From positions 62,001-126,000 of the forward strand of contig JARLHE010000008.1 in NCBI GenBank assembly GCA_031292385.1: a stretch of 64,000 bases of DNA, written 5' to 3'. Below the pieces are notes generated by a model. The model was not told the origin of the DNA, searched no databases, and worked only from the letters and a program-made list of their open reading frames with translations. Position numbers and translations under genes: made by a program. The stretch comes from Oligoflexia bacterium. GTDB taxonomy: Bacteria; Bdellovibrionota; UBA1018. How positions within the stretch are numbered: position 1 is the stretch's first letter; the number at the start of each line of letters is the position of its first letter. Shown here piece by piece: positions 9,800-18,433 of this stretch.

Positions 9800-10573
9800 G
9801 TGATTTACGATTTTTACCTACATTGGGGGCCCGGAGGCCACGCGCAAGTGGAGCGCGTTTGGTTTAAAAATCGGCTTCCTGTCTTGTGGTGGGACCAGCC
9901 TACCCGGTTCCGTGACCCGGCGAATGCGTTCGAAGAGCTGGTAAGCGCCGCTGAACGACAATTGAAGAAGTTGAACGAGTCCAACCGCCGCCCCATAGGC
10001 CTGATCGCCCACTCGAGCGGCGCGCAAATAGCGGTTGAGCTGACCCGGCGGGTTCCGGAGCGGATCAGGAGCCTCACGCTGCTCTCTTGCAGCGCTTCCG
10101 TTCCGGAGGCCTTCGTTCGCCTCGGCTCCCGTTTGGCCGCGGAACATGGTTTTTTGGAGCCGCTGGTCGCGAGCGCCGAAGCGCGACTAAGCGCGGAAAC
10201 CTTCTGGCCGCTCCTGCGAGGGATCAATTCGATCCCGTCTTTTACCGATTGCTATTGGAAAAGCGCGTCTGCCCGCGCCCGGTATAACGAGATCGCAAAA
10301 GGCTGCCGTCCTTTACACGCTAAAACGTTCCAACTCGTGATGGAAAACCTGCTCGATCGGCCACCGCTCTTATTTAAGCCCGGCGGCATCGATTCGAAGG
10401 TTCCGGTGAACTGCTTTTTCGGAACCCACGACCTGCTGCAAGACATTGAGGACGCAGGAACCAGGTGGTCGCGTATTTTCCCATGGGCCCGGTTACATCG
10501 CCTTGATTGCGGACACTTCCCTCAATTTGAAACCGCGGTGGAGGCCTGGTTCAAACCATTTTCGACTTCTTGA
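9800..10573 (+). CDS. alpha/beta-fold hydrolase
   Basis: A 257-residue cytoplasmic protein starting at GTG. The nucleophile elbow AHSSG places the candidate catalytic Ser near residue 72. The acid is probably in FFGTHDLLQDIE, and the general-base His is in DCGHFPQFE near the C terminus, in the usual alpha/beta-hydrolase order. The substrate is unknown. It is convergent with, and overlaps by 23 bases, the ThiF-like gene. Confidence 0.78.
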   Translation: MIYDFYLHWGPGGHAQVERVWFKNRLPVLWWDQPTRFRDPANAFEELVSAAERQLKKLNESNRRPIGLIAHSSGAQIAVELTRRVPERIRSLTLLSCSASVPEAFVRLGSRLAAEHGFLEPLVASAEARLSAETFWPLLRGINSIPSFTDCYWKSASARARYNEIAKGCRPLHAKTFQLVMENLLDRPPLLFKPGGIDSKVPVNCFFGTHDLLQDIEDAGTRWSRIFPWARLHRLDCGHFPQFETAVEAWFKPFSTS

Positions 10574-11459
10574 AAGTGAAGTCAACCGGGTCGAGCGCCA
10601 GAAACTCGGGCATGACCGGCGTTTTCGGGAAATTCGTGAACGAACAAGTCGATCCGACCGCGTCCAGAATCAGCCGAGTCGCGACCACGGAATGGCCCAA
10701 CAGCGTAGCGGGCCCGAAAATCGGGGCTCCGCGAGTCGCGATTTCGTCCTTATAAGCGTTCTCTCCCGAGGCGTCGAGGTAGCTGGGAACAGGTTGAGCA
10801 AAAATCTCATAAAGACGGTCGACAGGAGGTGCCTTCCACTGAGGCTCGGGAAGACCCAGAAAATCCTCGAAGGTATATTGATCGCCCTCGAATTTATAGA
10901 AATGGATCCCAAGCCCGACCACATAAGCGCTGTAAAGGGGAATACCCCGCTCGCGCGCGGCGCGATGAAGCAGGACATGCCGGTCCATCGGAAACACATC
11001 GATCTCATCAACGATCGCGTCGCAGCCGTCAACGAACTCCTCCACCGTTTCCTCAGCGATGCCCTGTTCGTAAGATACCAGCTCGAAATCCTCCGCGATG
11101 CCGCGGAGCTCCTGCGCGCAGGCCTGAGCCTTACTGAGGCCCACCGTTTTGCGGTTCGCTATGACCTGCCGGTTGATATTGGAGGTATCGATATGATCGG
11201 GATCGGCGATGCGGATGTGGCCCACCCCGAACCGAATCAAGGTTTCCGCGATATTGCTCCCCATTCCACCCAAGCCCGCTACGCCAACCCTAAGCTTTTG
11301 TACGCGTTTTTGCCCTAATTCGCCACCCAGCCAGTGGTGGTTCCGGGCGGTTCTTTTCATATAAGTCGAAGAATTCATGGCGGGATAATAGGCCGTCGCG
11401 CGTTCAAACGGATGGGAAAGCTCATTTCGAACCTGGCAAATTTCAGTATTTTTCTTCAT
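10551..11459 (-). CDS. ThiF/E1-like adenylyltransferase family protein
   Basis: A 302-residue protein with an N-terminal Rossmann nucleotide site (GVAGLGGMGSN, about residues 59-69) and the conserved NINRQ segment that follows the Asp of the ATP site in MoeB/ThiF/E1 proteins. No paired CxxC zinc motif is visible, unlike canonical MoeB and ThiF, and there is no obvious ubiquitin-like partner nearby. It probably adenylates a carboxylate or C terminus, or acts as a TcdA-like RNA dehydratase; the target is unknown. It is a stand-alone gene. Confidence 0.75.
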   Translation of the reverse strand: MKKNTEICQVRNELSHPFERATAYYPAMNSSTYMKRTARNHHWLGGELGQKRVQKLRVGVAGLGGMGSNIAETLIRFGVGHIRIADPDHIDTSNINRQVIANRKTVGLSKAQACAQELRGIAEDFELVSYEQGIAEETVEEFVDGCDAIVDEIDVFPMDRHVLLHRAARERGIPLYSAYVVGLGIHFYKFEGDQYTFEDFLGLPEPQWKAPPVDRLYEIFAQPVPSYLDASGENAYKDEIATRGAPIFGPATLLGHSVVATRLILDAVGSTCSFTNFPKTPVMPEFLALDPVDFTFKKSKMV

Positions 11460-11529
11460 ACCAGACCTATCGAATAGAATGGCGGCTCGCTTTAATGCTT
11501 TTTACATACAAATAAATGTTGTAGAGATA

Positions 11530-12819
11530 ATGCGCATGAATCAAGACTCGAATACCCTCAGAAACACCGGATTATTCGACCTCGTAAGCCGCATCGAGAC
11601 GGCCCGCAGCAGCGCCTCCTTCCTAGCCAAAGCAGCGCATTTAGCCCCGCTCGGCACGGATTTGCACCTCACCTTTTCCCGATGGGCCAGAATGACGATC
11701 CCCTATCTCGCGGACTGGTGCTTTATCGACCTCCTCGACGACGAAGGCCGCCTGCATCAGGTGGCTAGCGCCTTTCATGACACTGAAGAACGATCATTCG
11801 ACACGGGAAAACAGGTGGTACGAGCCCAGTTCGCGCCGCTGCCCGCGCAATTGCGGGATATTCTCGAGAAAAAACGAACCGTAAAGGAGTCTCCGGTCAG
11901 CTCCGGCTGGGTCGGCGACCTCTTCGCGTCAGTTATCCCGCCGAATCAAATGCGGAGTGTTTTGGTGGTGCCCATGCAAGCTTACGGAAAAACCTCGGGT
12001 TTGGTCACTTGGATCATCACCGATCCTGATCGGAGCTTTCCCGACGGCTGCATCAAAACCGCCGAGGAGCTCGCCTATCGGATGTCGATCGTGCGTGAAA
12101 ACACGGCTACTTACCATGCCTCGCAGGAGGCCCTGATTTCACGGGATGAATTCATCTCGATAGCCAGTCACGAGCTCAAAAACCCCCTGACGGCGCTGAA
12201 ACTGCAGATCCAGCTTCTGAAGCGCACGATTCGCAACGCCCCGTCCGACAGCGACCTCCTCCAACCGCTGAAAAGAATCACCCACACGATAGACCAATCT
12301 GCCGATCGGCTCAGCGAATCCATGGATCGCCTGCTCGACATGGCTAAAATCAGGTCAGGCCAGCTCGATATCTCGCGACACACGATGGATCTTAACAACC
12401 TGATCCAGGATGTCGCAAAATGCCTTCAGCCGGCCTTGGCGAACTCTGGCTGCGAGTTAAAACTGCTTTTAATGGAAAAAGTCATCGGGAATTGGGACTA
12501 TTTCCGGCTTTCCCAGGTCGTGACCAATCTCATCATTAACGCCACGAAATACGCGGCAAACGAGCCAATTCAGGTGCGTCTCAAGAGAGTTGGCAATGAG
12601 GCCGTCTTATCCGTAAAAGACCACGGACCTGGCATCCCCAAGGAAGAACAGCACAAAATATTCGGTCGGTTCGAAAAGGCGCGCGAGACGAGAAATTCGA
12701 CCGGATTAGGCCTGGGGCTCTATATTTGCCAGAAAATCGTCCAACTCCACGGCGGAGAGATCGGGGTAGAGAGCGAACCCGGCCAAGGCGCGCAGTTCAC
12801 GGTAAAACTGCCGATTTAA
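11530..12819 (+). CDS. sensor histidine kinase with GAF-like domain
   Basis: About 430 residues, soluble, with no transmembrane helix. The N-terminal region (about residues 25-200) resembles a GAF sensor (WCFIDLLDDEGRLHQVA and SVLVVPMQAYGKTSGLV). The HisKA motif SIASHELKNPLTALK carries the phospho-acceptor His near residue 214. The HATPase_c part has the N box (NLIINATKYA), G1 (DHGPGIP) and G2 (GLGLGLYI). No response regulator is adjacent, so it is an orphan kinase. I preferred the ATG at 11530 over one 17 codons earlier; another lies at 11536. Confidence 0.85.
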   Translation: MRMNQDSNTLRNTGLFDLVSRIETARSSASFLAKAAHLAPLGTDLHLTFSRWARMTIPYLADWCFIDLLDDEGRLHQVASAFHDTEERSFDTGKQVVRAQFAPLPAQLRDILEKKRTVKESPVSSGWVGDLFASVIPPNQMRSVLVVPMQAYGKTSGLVTWIITDPDRSFPDGCIKTAEELAYRMSIVRENTATYHASQEALISRDEFISIASHELKNPLTALKLQIQLLKRTIRNAPSDSDLLQPLKRITHTIDQSADRLSESMDRLLDMAKIRSGQLDISRHTMDLNNLIQDVAKCLQPALANSGCELKLLLMEKVIGNWDYFRLSQVVTNLIINATKYAANEPIQVRLKRVGNEAVLSVKDHGPGIPKEEQHKIFGRFEKARETRNSTGLGLGLYICQKIVQLHGGEIGVESEPGQGAQFTVKLPI

Positions 12820-12895
12820 ATTAAATTAGATAATCAACAATTTAAGATTATCAAGACCATAACATTGATGTATAAGCCGAGCGCAAGGAGATGCG

Positions 12896-13780
12896 GTGTT
12901 AATCAGCTCGGACAATATCGAAAGATTGCGGGAATCGGTAAATCGCCCCATGTGTGAATGGGCGGCGATGATTCGAATTTCCGAGCGGCACTATCGTGAA
13001 AAGATCACGCTTCCCCTGATAGAAATCGAGGATAGCGCTCTTGAAGCACTTTCCGAGGAACTTGAGATCACGCTCGAGGCGGTATCGAGCGGAAATTTGG
13101 ACTATCGAACGCTCGCCCGAAGGCAATCAGGCAACGCGACGTGCTTACCGGGGGTTTACGCCACTGGCGCCCATAGCAGGGTAAGAACCTCGTCACACAT
13201 CCTCGATTTTATCGAAATCCATCATGGATGGCGGGAGCGGAACCAGATCCTCTGCCGATTCCAGCTGAATGAGTCCATATTCGCGAATCTGGAAACTAAA
13301 ATCAGCATTAAGTTCTTATCGGATCTTTGGCTTTATCTGAACTCACGCGGTGTCACACTCGAGCAATTTCACCAGATCGGAAAATATTCCGTGCTGAGCA
13401 ACATCAACAGCGTGGTCGGACAACACTTCAGGAAATTCAAGTCCCCAAAAACCGCTTATGAAAGCCTTTTCGAGGTCGTGAACATCCACTACGACAAGAA
13501 TTTCACCTATCGTATAAAAAATCTGACCCACAGTTGCTGCGTTGTCGATGCGCAACCCAACAAAGACGTGCTCGACGAGCTTCAATCGACGACCATCGGC
13601 AACGAAGGCTCCTGCGCCTCGCGGGGCGGAACCATGGCATCTATTTTAGGCTATCTCGACCTGCCTTACGCCGACGTAACGGAAATCAACTGCATTCATC
13701 GCGGCGACCCGCAATGCCGCTACATCGCGCGCTATGAGGACAGGCCGACACGCGCCCTTTCGCCCCGCGCACTTCAATAA
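12896..13780 (+). CDS. V4R/4-vinyl-reductase-like domain protein
   Basis: A 294-residue protein starting at GTG with AAGGAG five bases upstream. The C-terminal part ends with CIHRGDPQCRY, the cysteine-containing finish typical of V4R and HNOB-like small-molecule sensor domains, and the preceding 150 residues are compatible with that fold. The N-terminal 100 residues are not recognised. It follows the orphan kinase by 76 bases on the same strand and may be its partner; that link is inferred from position only. Confidence 0.6.
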   Translation: MLISSDNIERLRESVNRPMCEWAAMIRISERHYREKITLPLIEIEDSALEALSEELEITLEAVSSGNLDYRTLARRQSGNATCLPGVYATGAHSRVRTSSHILDFIEIHHGWRERNQILCRFQLNESIFANLETKISIKFLSDLWLYLNSRGVTLEQFHQIGKYSVLSNINSVVGQHFRKFKSPKTAYESLFEVVNIHYDKNFTYRIKNLTHSCCVVDAQPNKDVLDELQSTTIGNEGSCASRGGTMASILGYLDLPYADVTEINCIHRGDPQCRYIARYEDRPTRALSPRALQ

Positions 13781-13800
13781 AGCAAGGGTTCCCGCAGGCT

Positions 13801-14562
13801 CTATGCCGCCTTCTTTTCGATCGCCGCATCGGACGGACGGAAAATGCGCCGAGCTTGCCAAAAATCCCGATACCGCTCCACGACCCGCAGCGCCTCTTCG
13901 GTATACTCGGTGCCATGAAGCAAGACCGCGGACTCGCCCACCAGTGAAGGCTGACTGAAGGGCGGAAGAATATCGCCCCGATAGGTCATTCGCTGGTATC
14001 CCAAACTTTGAAAATATTGATCGGACTTCACTTTAGGGACGCCGCACCCCAACCGTTCGACGGTACCGATCTCCAACTCGTGGGCGGCAAGCATCACGGT
14101 CATCAAATCCTTGAGCAAGTTTTTCAACGCGGGGTTCTTTCGCACCTCCGGATTGATCGTCCAGGAGCTGGAATACGAGACTTTATCCGGATTCGCGGCG
14201 AACTGCCCGAGAAGCTCCTCAAGCGCCAGGCAGTGTGACGTCGCCCCGGCCGACCTCAGCAAAGCCATTCCGGGAAAAACCAGCCGGTGCTTCAGGCATT
14301 TTTGAAGCGTGACGGTTTTATAGCCCGTCAGGATTTCCGGGCGGCCCTGATTTTTGCGGCAAACCAGGTAATGAGTCGCGACGAAATCATAGGTATCCAC
14401 GGGCAAAACGCCGTATTCGTAAACAGCGCGATAGCCTTCGATCTTGAGTGCGGCAAGCCTGGAAAAGAGATCCCGCACCTCGGGGTCCCCCAAGGTATCG
14501 TAAGGGCTCTCGATCACCACGATCTCGATATCACCAAAAAGCTTTGCGACCATATCGTTCAT
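13801..14562 (-). CDS. GNAT-like protein, possibly of the FeeM/autoinducer-synthase superfamily
   Basis: A 253-residue cytosolic protein. The segment VATHYLVCRKNQGRPEIL followed by TGYKTVTLQKC looks like the central strands of a GNAT acyltransferase that uses acyl carriers, as in the FeeM and LuxI branches. Acceptor-site residues cannot be assigned from sequence. It is convergent with the V4R-like gene. The product, if any, is unknown; a plain GNAT acetyltransferase is the main alternative. Confidence 0.42.
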   Translation of the reverse strand: MNDMVAKLFGDIEIVVIESPYDTLGDPEVRDLFSRLAALKIEGYRAVYEYGVLPVDTYDFVATHYLVCRKNQGRPEILTGYKTVTLQKCLKHRLVFPGMALLRSAGATSHCLALEELLGQFAANPDKVSYSSSWTINPEVRKNPALKNLLKDLMTVMLAAHELEIGTVERLGCGVPKVKSDQYFQSLGYQRMTYRGDILPPFSQPSLVGESAVLLHGTEYTEEALRVVERYRDFWQARRIFRPSDAAIEKKAA

Positions 14563-14744
14563 CTTATCTCTCCTTGTTTAAACAATAATTATGTTATCGA
14601 AGTAAATTAAATAAAATTTAGAGATAAAACAAATGTGTCGAGCGCGACCTGGCCCGAATTACCTGACTAGAGCAGCCGAATACCCGATAATTAAAGAGAA
14701 AACCGCCACTTACGCCGGCGATTAGATACGAAGATGCACGGAGC

Positions 14745-15545
14745 TCAGCCGCCGCCGCCCGACTTCAGCTCTTTCTTAAGCGCATGGACCTCGCAGCTGC
14801 CGGGGCCGAGGTACCACTCCTGGGATTTGGCTTCCGGCGACTGGAGCAATTTCATCACTTTCTTGAGGAACTCGACCCGGTGGTTCTTGAGCTGATCGGT
14901 TACCTGTTGATCCGAAAGCTTCAAGTTTTCACGAAGCCACTGGGCGACGGTGAATTGCTCGAAGTAAATTCCCGGCTTCAAGTCCCAAGCGATTCGCTCC
15001 AGAAATCCCGCGACGCTGCGATAAGGATCGTTTTTCATCTGAAAGACGCGGCGCGGGAGCTCGCTAAACGGCTTCAAATCGCCGCGATCGTACAAATAGG
15101 TGTAATGCTTCGCGAGCATCTCCTTTTCGAAATCATCGGTGCTCAACGAGCTCAAGTTATCGATGATCTTCATGTTCATCTGCGGTTGACCGCGCTTTCG
15201 GAGCGCCTTGACGGCGTGATGCGAATCTTCGGCATCGAAGCTGGCATTCGCGCGATGCTGCTCGTCGGTAATGTAGGGTACACCCCCTGGGCCGATCACG
15301 ACCGGACAAGGATGAGCCTTAAGATACGCGCGGAGCTCCTTGGTGCCCATACCCTCAAAGCGGCCGGCCTTTTCGCGAACCTCGGCGGCTCCCACCCGAA
15401 ACTGGGTCGGATGCAGAAAATCGATATCCACCCACTGCTCGTCGCCGACGCTCAAAGCTGAGTAATCCGGCTTATCCGCGCGCGCGCCGACGGAGAAAAG
15501 CAAAAGGCCGCAGGCTGCCAGCACCAATGAAAGAGAACGAACCAT
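14745..15545 (-). CDS. secreted ParB-like (ParBc_2 family) protein
   Basis: A 266-residue protein with a signal peptide (to about residue 23). The core HPTQFRVGAAEV...PCPVVIGPGGVPYITDEQHRA matches the putative ParB-like nuclease family ParBc_2, in which a ParB/Srx-like fold is found without a DNA-segregation partner. Export to the periplasm argues against a role in chromosome partitioning. The C terminus ends in a glycine tract. No neighbour helps with function. Confidence 0.65.
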   Translation of the reverse strand: MVRSLSLVLAACGLLLFSVGARADKPDYSALSVGDEQWVDIDFLHPTQFRVGAAEVREKAGRFEGMGTKELRAYLKAHPCPVVIGPGGVPYITDEQHRANASFDAEDSHHAVKALRKRGQPQMNMKIIDNLSSLSTDDFEKEMLAKHYTYLYDRGDLKPFSELPRRVFQMKNDPYRSVAGFLERIAWDLKPGIYFEQFTVAQWLRENLKLSDQQVTDQLKNHRVEFLKKVMKLLQSPEAKSQEWYLGPGSCEVHALKKELKSGGGG

Positions 15546-15694
15546 AAGCTCATTTTTACGTGTTTTTTAGAATTTGTTTAGGAATATTTTAGGGTTTTGT
15601 TTTGACTACCGGCGCCGCGAAGCCGTTCCAGGCTTTGCCCAGGCATTTTAAGTCTGATAACCTCGTAGGTGTGCCAATTTTTGAGGAGAAATGC

Positions 15695-15985
15695 ATGAAG
15701 CGCTTTGAAACCTTCGTTTTATTCGCCGCCCTGTTTTCGGGTTTTACGGCTTGCTCGAGTGTTCAAAGCAGGAACACCCCTTCCGAAGGATCATCTGTGA
15801 ATAAGATGACTGCTGGAGACGTTTGCCAAGAAGGCGAGACTCGTCGCGGTTTTTTGACTCCGATCCGCTCGGGGGACAGTCCTTGCCCTACCGGTTTGCA
15901 ACACTGCATTTACGGCCGATGGGAAGGGCCAACTCTTTACAACTCGTGCGAAAATCACCCGAAAGGTGACTCGGATCTCCCATAA
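15695..15985 (+). CDS. small lipoprotein
   Basis: A 96-residue protein. The ATG at 15695 follows GAGGAG by six bases. The N terminus is a signal peptide ending in a lipobox (GFTAC), so the mature protein would be lipid-anchored at Cys20. The rest has four further cysteines and the segment CIYGRWEGPTLYNSC. No family is recognised. It is the last clear backbone gene before the acquired region. Confidence 0.6.
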   Translation: MKRFETFVLFAALFSGFTACSSVQSRNTPSEGSSVNKMTAGDVCQEGETRRGFLTPIRSGDSPCPTGLQHCIYGRWEGPTLYNSCENHPKGDSDLP

Positions 15986-16202
15986 TGCCTACTCGCCGAG
16001 CCCAGTCCTTCAATGCTTGACTAATATTGTTTTGAATGGGGAGTCCGACGACATGGTGTAATGGCCTAACCGGGGCTCTTTTTTTGGTCTCGCAAATCCT
16101 CTTGCCGGCGAAGGCAATGGCTTGCTCCGTTTTTGAGCTCCCGGACGGCTCGCGTTCGGTGACAAGAACCGAACTGGCGATGTATCAGGGAAAAAGAAGC
16201 GA

Positions 16203-16215
16203 GAATGGCGGAGAG
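16203..16215 (+). repeat. att-like copy of the tRNA-Ser 3' end (left)
   Basis: GAATGGCGGAGAG is identical to 61159-61171, the 3' end of tRNA-Ser(CGA) plus three flanking bases. TTCGAACC (16228-16235) and AACACGCTT (16271-16279), both also present in the tRNA, occur nearby at different spacing, so this may be a degraded tRNA fragment. The surrounding 15986-16397 stretch holds no convincing gene. Confidence 0.5.
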
Positions 16216-16292
16216 AAGCCGTCCTTCTTCGAACCGAGGCCATCGAGTGGTACGAGGAAAACAAGTCATGAACACGCTTGGGGATTTAGCAC

Positions 16293-16380
16293 GGAGCCAG
16301 CATTTTAAATGCTGACTCCATTCTAGCTCCCGGGGCCTAAATGCTGGCTCCCGACTCAAACGGGAACCAGAATGGAGTCA
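16293..16380. repeat. two interlaced inverted repeats
   Basis: GGAGCCAGCATTT (16293-16305) is the exact reverse complement of 16339-16351. TGACTCCATTCT (16313-16324) is the reverse complement of 16369-16380. The two pairs interlock, a pseudoknot-like or REP-like arrangement just ahead of a small gene. Confidence 0.55.
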
Positions 16381-16397
16381 CAATTTTTGGAGGAACT

Positions 16398-16616
16398 ATG
16401 CCCATCTCAGACATCATTAAGTACGGTTTTGGGGTCGTTGGAACACTGCTCGTCCTACATGGCCCGCTTCATCTTCAGGAGGAAATGAGGAAGATGGGGT
16501 TCCAAATTCTCCGTGAGGCTTCGCGTACAGACGATTGGGGCCAGGTTAGTATCTTCGCCGGACACGGTATAAAGAGCCATATCCATCCAGCCAAAAGACT
16601 TATGCCTATTAAGTGA
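16398..16616 (+). CDS. small hydrophobic protein
   Basis: A 72-residue reading frame starting at ATG 16398, with TGGAGGA a few bases upstream. The N-terminal half has one hydrophobic helix (IIKYGFGVVGTLLVLHG). The rest has no recognised motif. It may be a small membrane protein of the element. The upstream interlaced repeats and a plausible ribosome site support it, but there is no family match. Confidence 0.35.
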   Translation: MPISDIIKYGFGVVGTLLVLHGPLHLQEEMRKMGFQILREASRTDDWGQVSIFAGHGIKSHIHPAKRLMPIK

Positions 16617-16634
16617 AATAAACTCTAAAAAGCC

Positions 16635-16850
16635 TTACATATCTTCAGACTTAGGCACACGGCTCTGTTCTTTTTTCTTCTGCATTTCACGTAGCTCGTT
16701 AAACACCAACTTTCGAGCCGCTTGCCCGACCGTCATTTGTCGTCCGGTCTCACTCAACTGAGCGTTGGCGTATTCAGTCAAAACAGCCAACAAATCGGGC
16801 GTGATTCGGAAGCTGATATTTTCAGATGCTCTTTGGTTACTTCTTGCCAC
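16635..16850 (-). CDS. small ribbon-helix-helix-like protein
   Basis: A 71-residue basic protein. ISFRITPDLLAVLTEYANAQ resembles the strand-helix start of ribbon-helix-helix repressors and relaxosome-type accessory proteins. It is divergent from the XRE/ImmA genes, with about 220 bases of AT-rich intergenic DNA between. It is probably a DNA-binding regulator of the element; whether it is an antitoxin or a plasmid-type accessory protein is open. Confidence 0.45.
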   Translation of the reverse strand: MARSNQRASENISFRITPDLLAVLTEYANAQLSETGRQMTVGQAARKLVFNELREMQKKKEQSRVPKSEDM

Positions 16851-17003
16851 CTCTCTCTATTCGGTGAAAACACGGCATACTTTAGTATTCATTTGTATAC
16901 ATTTGTTGACTTCTTAATACCCGCCATCTTAATGTGTTGTTATGCTGGTACAACAACCAACAAACAGACGGCGGCAGGCGCTATAAATCAGGCGATCTTT
17001 TTG

Positions 17004-17020
17004 TTGTAAATTTATTACAA
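17004..17020. promoter_or_regulatory. operator-like palindrome upstream of the XRE gene
   Basis: TTGTAA-ATTTA-TTACAA is a perfect 6-5-6 palindrome 55 bases before the XRE start. A related sequence lies before the small gene at 18158. Probably the XRE repressor's binding site (inference). Confidence 0.5.
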
Positions 17021-17074
17021 CAGCGCTATGATTTTGATGTACCTGTTGGTAGACATTTGCAGCAGGGAGGAAGT

Positions 17075-17446
17075 ATGAGTTTTGGAGATTTTTTTAAATC
17101 GCGAAGAATAAAACGAGGTTTAACTCTTAGGCAGTTTTGCGAAGAATTCGGCTTTGATCCTGGTAATATATCTAAACTTGAAAGAGATCTTTTGCCCGCT
17201 CCACAAGCCGATGAAAAAATTAAGGCTTACGCAAAAGCTCTGGGATTAAAGCCCGGTGCTGACGACTATCTTGAGTTCTTTGATCTAGCCATGGCGTCGA
17301 ATAAAAGTTTTGTGATGAAAAACATCACAGACGCAGAACTTCTAAGACGTCTTCCTATTTTATTCCGCACTTTAGACAAAAAAGACCTTACCGAAGAGAA
17401 GCTTGAAAGGATCATCAACCTTATTAAGAATGAGTCGGGGACTTGA
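17075..17446 (+). CDS. XRE-family helix-turn-helix regulator
   Basis: A 123-residue protein starting at ATG 17075 after GGAGG. Residues 5-65 form an XRE DNA-binding domain (RIKRGLTLRQFCEEFGFDPGNISKLERD). The C-terminal part is acidic and helical. The ImmA-type peptidase gene begins directly after its stop codon. In ICEBs1 and similar elements an XRE repressor is destroyed by its ImmA partner to induce excision, and the same control is likely here. Confidence 0.85.
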   Translation: MSFGDFFKSRRIKRGLTLRQFCEEFGFDPGNISKLERDLLPAPQADEKIKAYAKALGLKPGADDYLEFFDLAMASNKSFVMKNITDAELLRRLPILFRTLDKKDLTEEKLERIINLIKNESGT

Positions 17447-18028
17447 TTGTTCATCTCCTACGAGCAAACAGAAAAAGAAGCTCAGCTTTTTCTTAAAAAA
17501 TATCACTCTGACTTTTCAGCCCCTGTTCCCATTGAAAGAATCGTAGAAATTGATCTTCAAATTTCGATTGTACCAATCAAAGGCTTATTGGCGCGTGAAA
17601 GTATAGATGCGTTTCTTTCACATGACTTCACAGAACTCTATATAGATCATGATCACTACATGGGACAAACAAATCGATCCCGGTTTACACTTGCCCATGA
17701 AGTGGGTCACTATGTGCTACATCGTGCTGTCGTTGCACAAATCACGTCGATTGAACAATGGCGTCGATTCATTCTCGGGCAAGGAACAGGACGCGCCGTC
17801 TACGAAATTCACGCGGACAACTTTGCCGGATGCCTCTTAATGCCTCGGGATCAGATCCGTGCGGAATACGAGATTCAAAAGAAGACGGTCGAAGATCGTT
17901 TCCGCGCGGCGGGGTTAGAAATACCAGACAAATCCACACTCCTGTCTTTTATGGCTAATGAAATCGCCAGAAAATTTGATGTCTCACCCAAGGCTGCAGA
18001 GATCCGACTTTCAAAAATCTCGCCCTAA
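17447..18028 (+). CDS. ImmA/IrrE-family zinc metallopeptidase
   Basis: A 193-residue protein with the zinc-binding motif HEVGH (RFTLAHEVGHYVLH, about residue 82) and a downstream acidic ligand region (EIHADNFAGCLLMP), the two signatures of the COG2856 family. It starts at TTG, immediately after the XRE stop, with GAGTCGGGG as ribosome site. It is expected to cleave the neighbouring XRE repressor in response to a DNA-damage or density signal. Confidence 0.87.
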   Translation: MFISYEQTEKEAQLFLKKYHSDFSAPVPIERIVEIDLQISIVPIKGLLARESIDAFLSHDFTELYIDHDHYMGQTNRSRFTLAHEVGHYVLHRAVVAQITSIEQWRRFILGQGTGRAVYEIHADNFAGCLLMPRDQIRAEYEIQKKTVEDRFRAAGLEIPDKSTLLSFMANEIARKFDVSPKAAEIRLSKISP

Positions 18029-18064
18029 GCCGTAGTAATTTCTTTACAACGCCCCTCTCTGCTG

Positions 18065-18081
18065 TTGTAATATAAATACAA
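18065..18081. promoter_or_regulatory. second operator-like palindrome
   Basis: TTGTAATATAAATACAA resembles the palindrome at 17004-17020 and lies 77 bases before the start of the small gene at 18158. Probably the same regulator binds both (inference). Confidence 0.4.
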
Positions 18082-18157
18082 ACGGCTCGTCATCGACGGC
18101 AGGCTGTGCAATGGCAAAGACGACTTCGTTATTTAATATAGAAAGGACTCTAACTAA

Positions 18158-18367
18158 ATGTCGAAACACTACCCAAAAGGGCTTGATGATAGAATGCGCG
18201 ACCAGAATGGTGAAATTAGAAAAAAGAGAGACGATACTCTTGTTGGCACTTTGCGCCAAGAGTACGGCTCTAATTTTGCGCCCAATTATCGCTCTGACAC
18301 AAAGCTCCGTACTGTTTTAAAGGATAAAGGGCTTGGAAGTTTGGATCAGTTAATTAAACGGAAATAA
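18158..18367 (+). CDS. small conserved-looking protein of unknown function
   Basis: A 69-residue, highly charged protein (KGLDDRMRDQNGEIRKKRDD at the start, basic C terminus). An AAGGA lies about 12 bases before the ATG. I do not recognise a named family. The protein looks globular rather than random, and its position behind an operator shared with the XRE gene suggests it is an early gene of the element. Confidence 0.5.
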   Translation: MSKHYPKGLDDRMRDQNGEIRKKRDDTLVGTLRQEYGSNFAPNYRSDTKLRTVLKDKGLGSLDQLIKRK

Positions 18368-18433
18368 AACTCCATTCGGATCAGAAGTGCTCTATAGGGC
18401 CTTTCTGTCCTAATAAGATTGAGCGGGTGATCT

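Noticed and set aside
16036..16308. A 90-residue + strand reading frame with a signal-like stretch
   Set aside because: It runs through the att-like repeat, lacks a good ribosome site and has a competing frame on the other strand.
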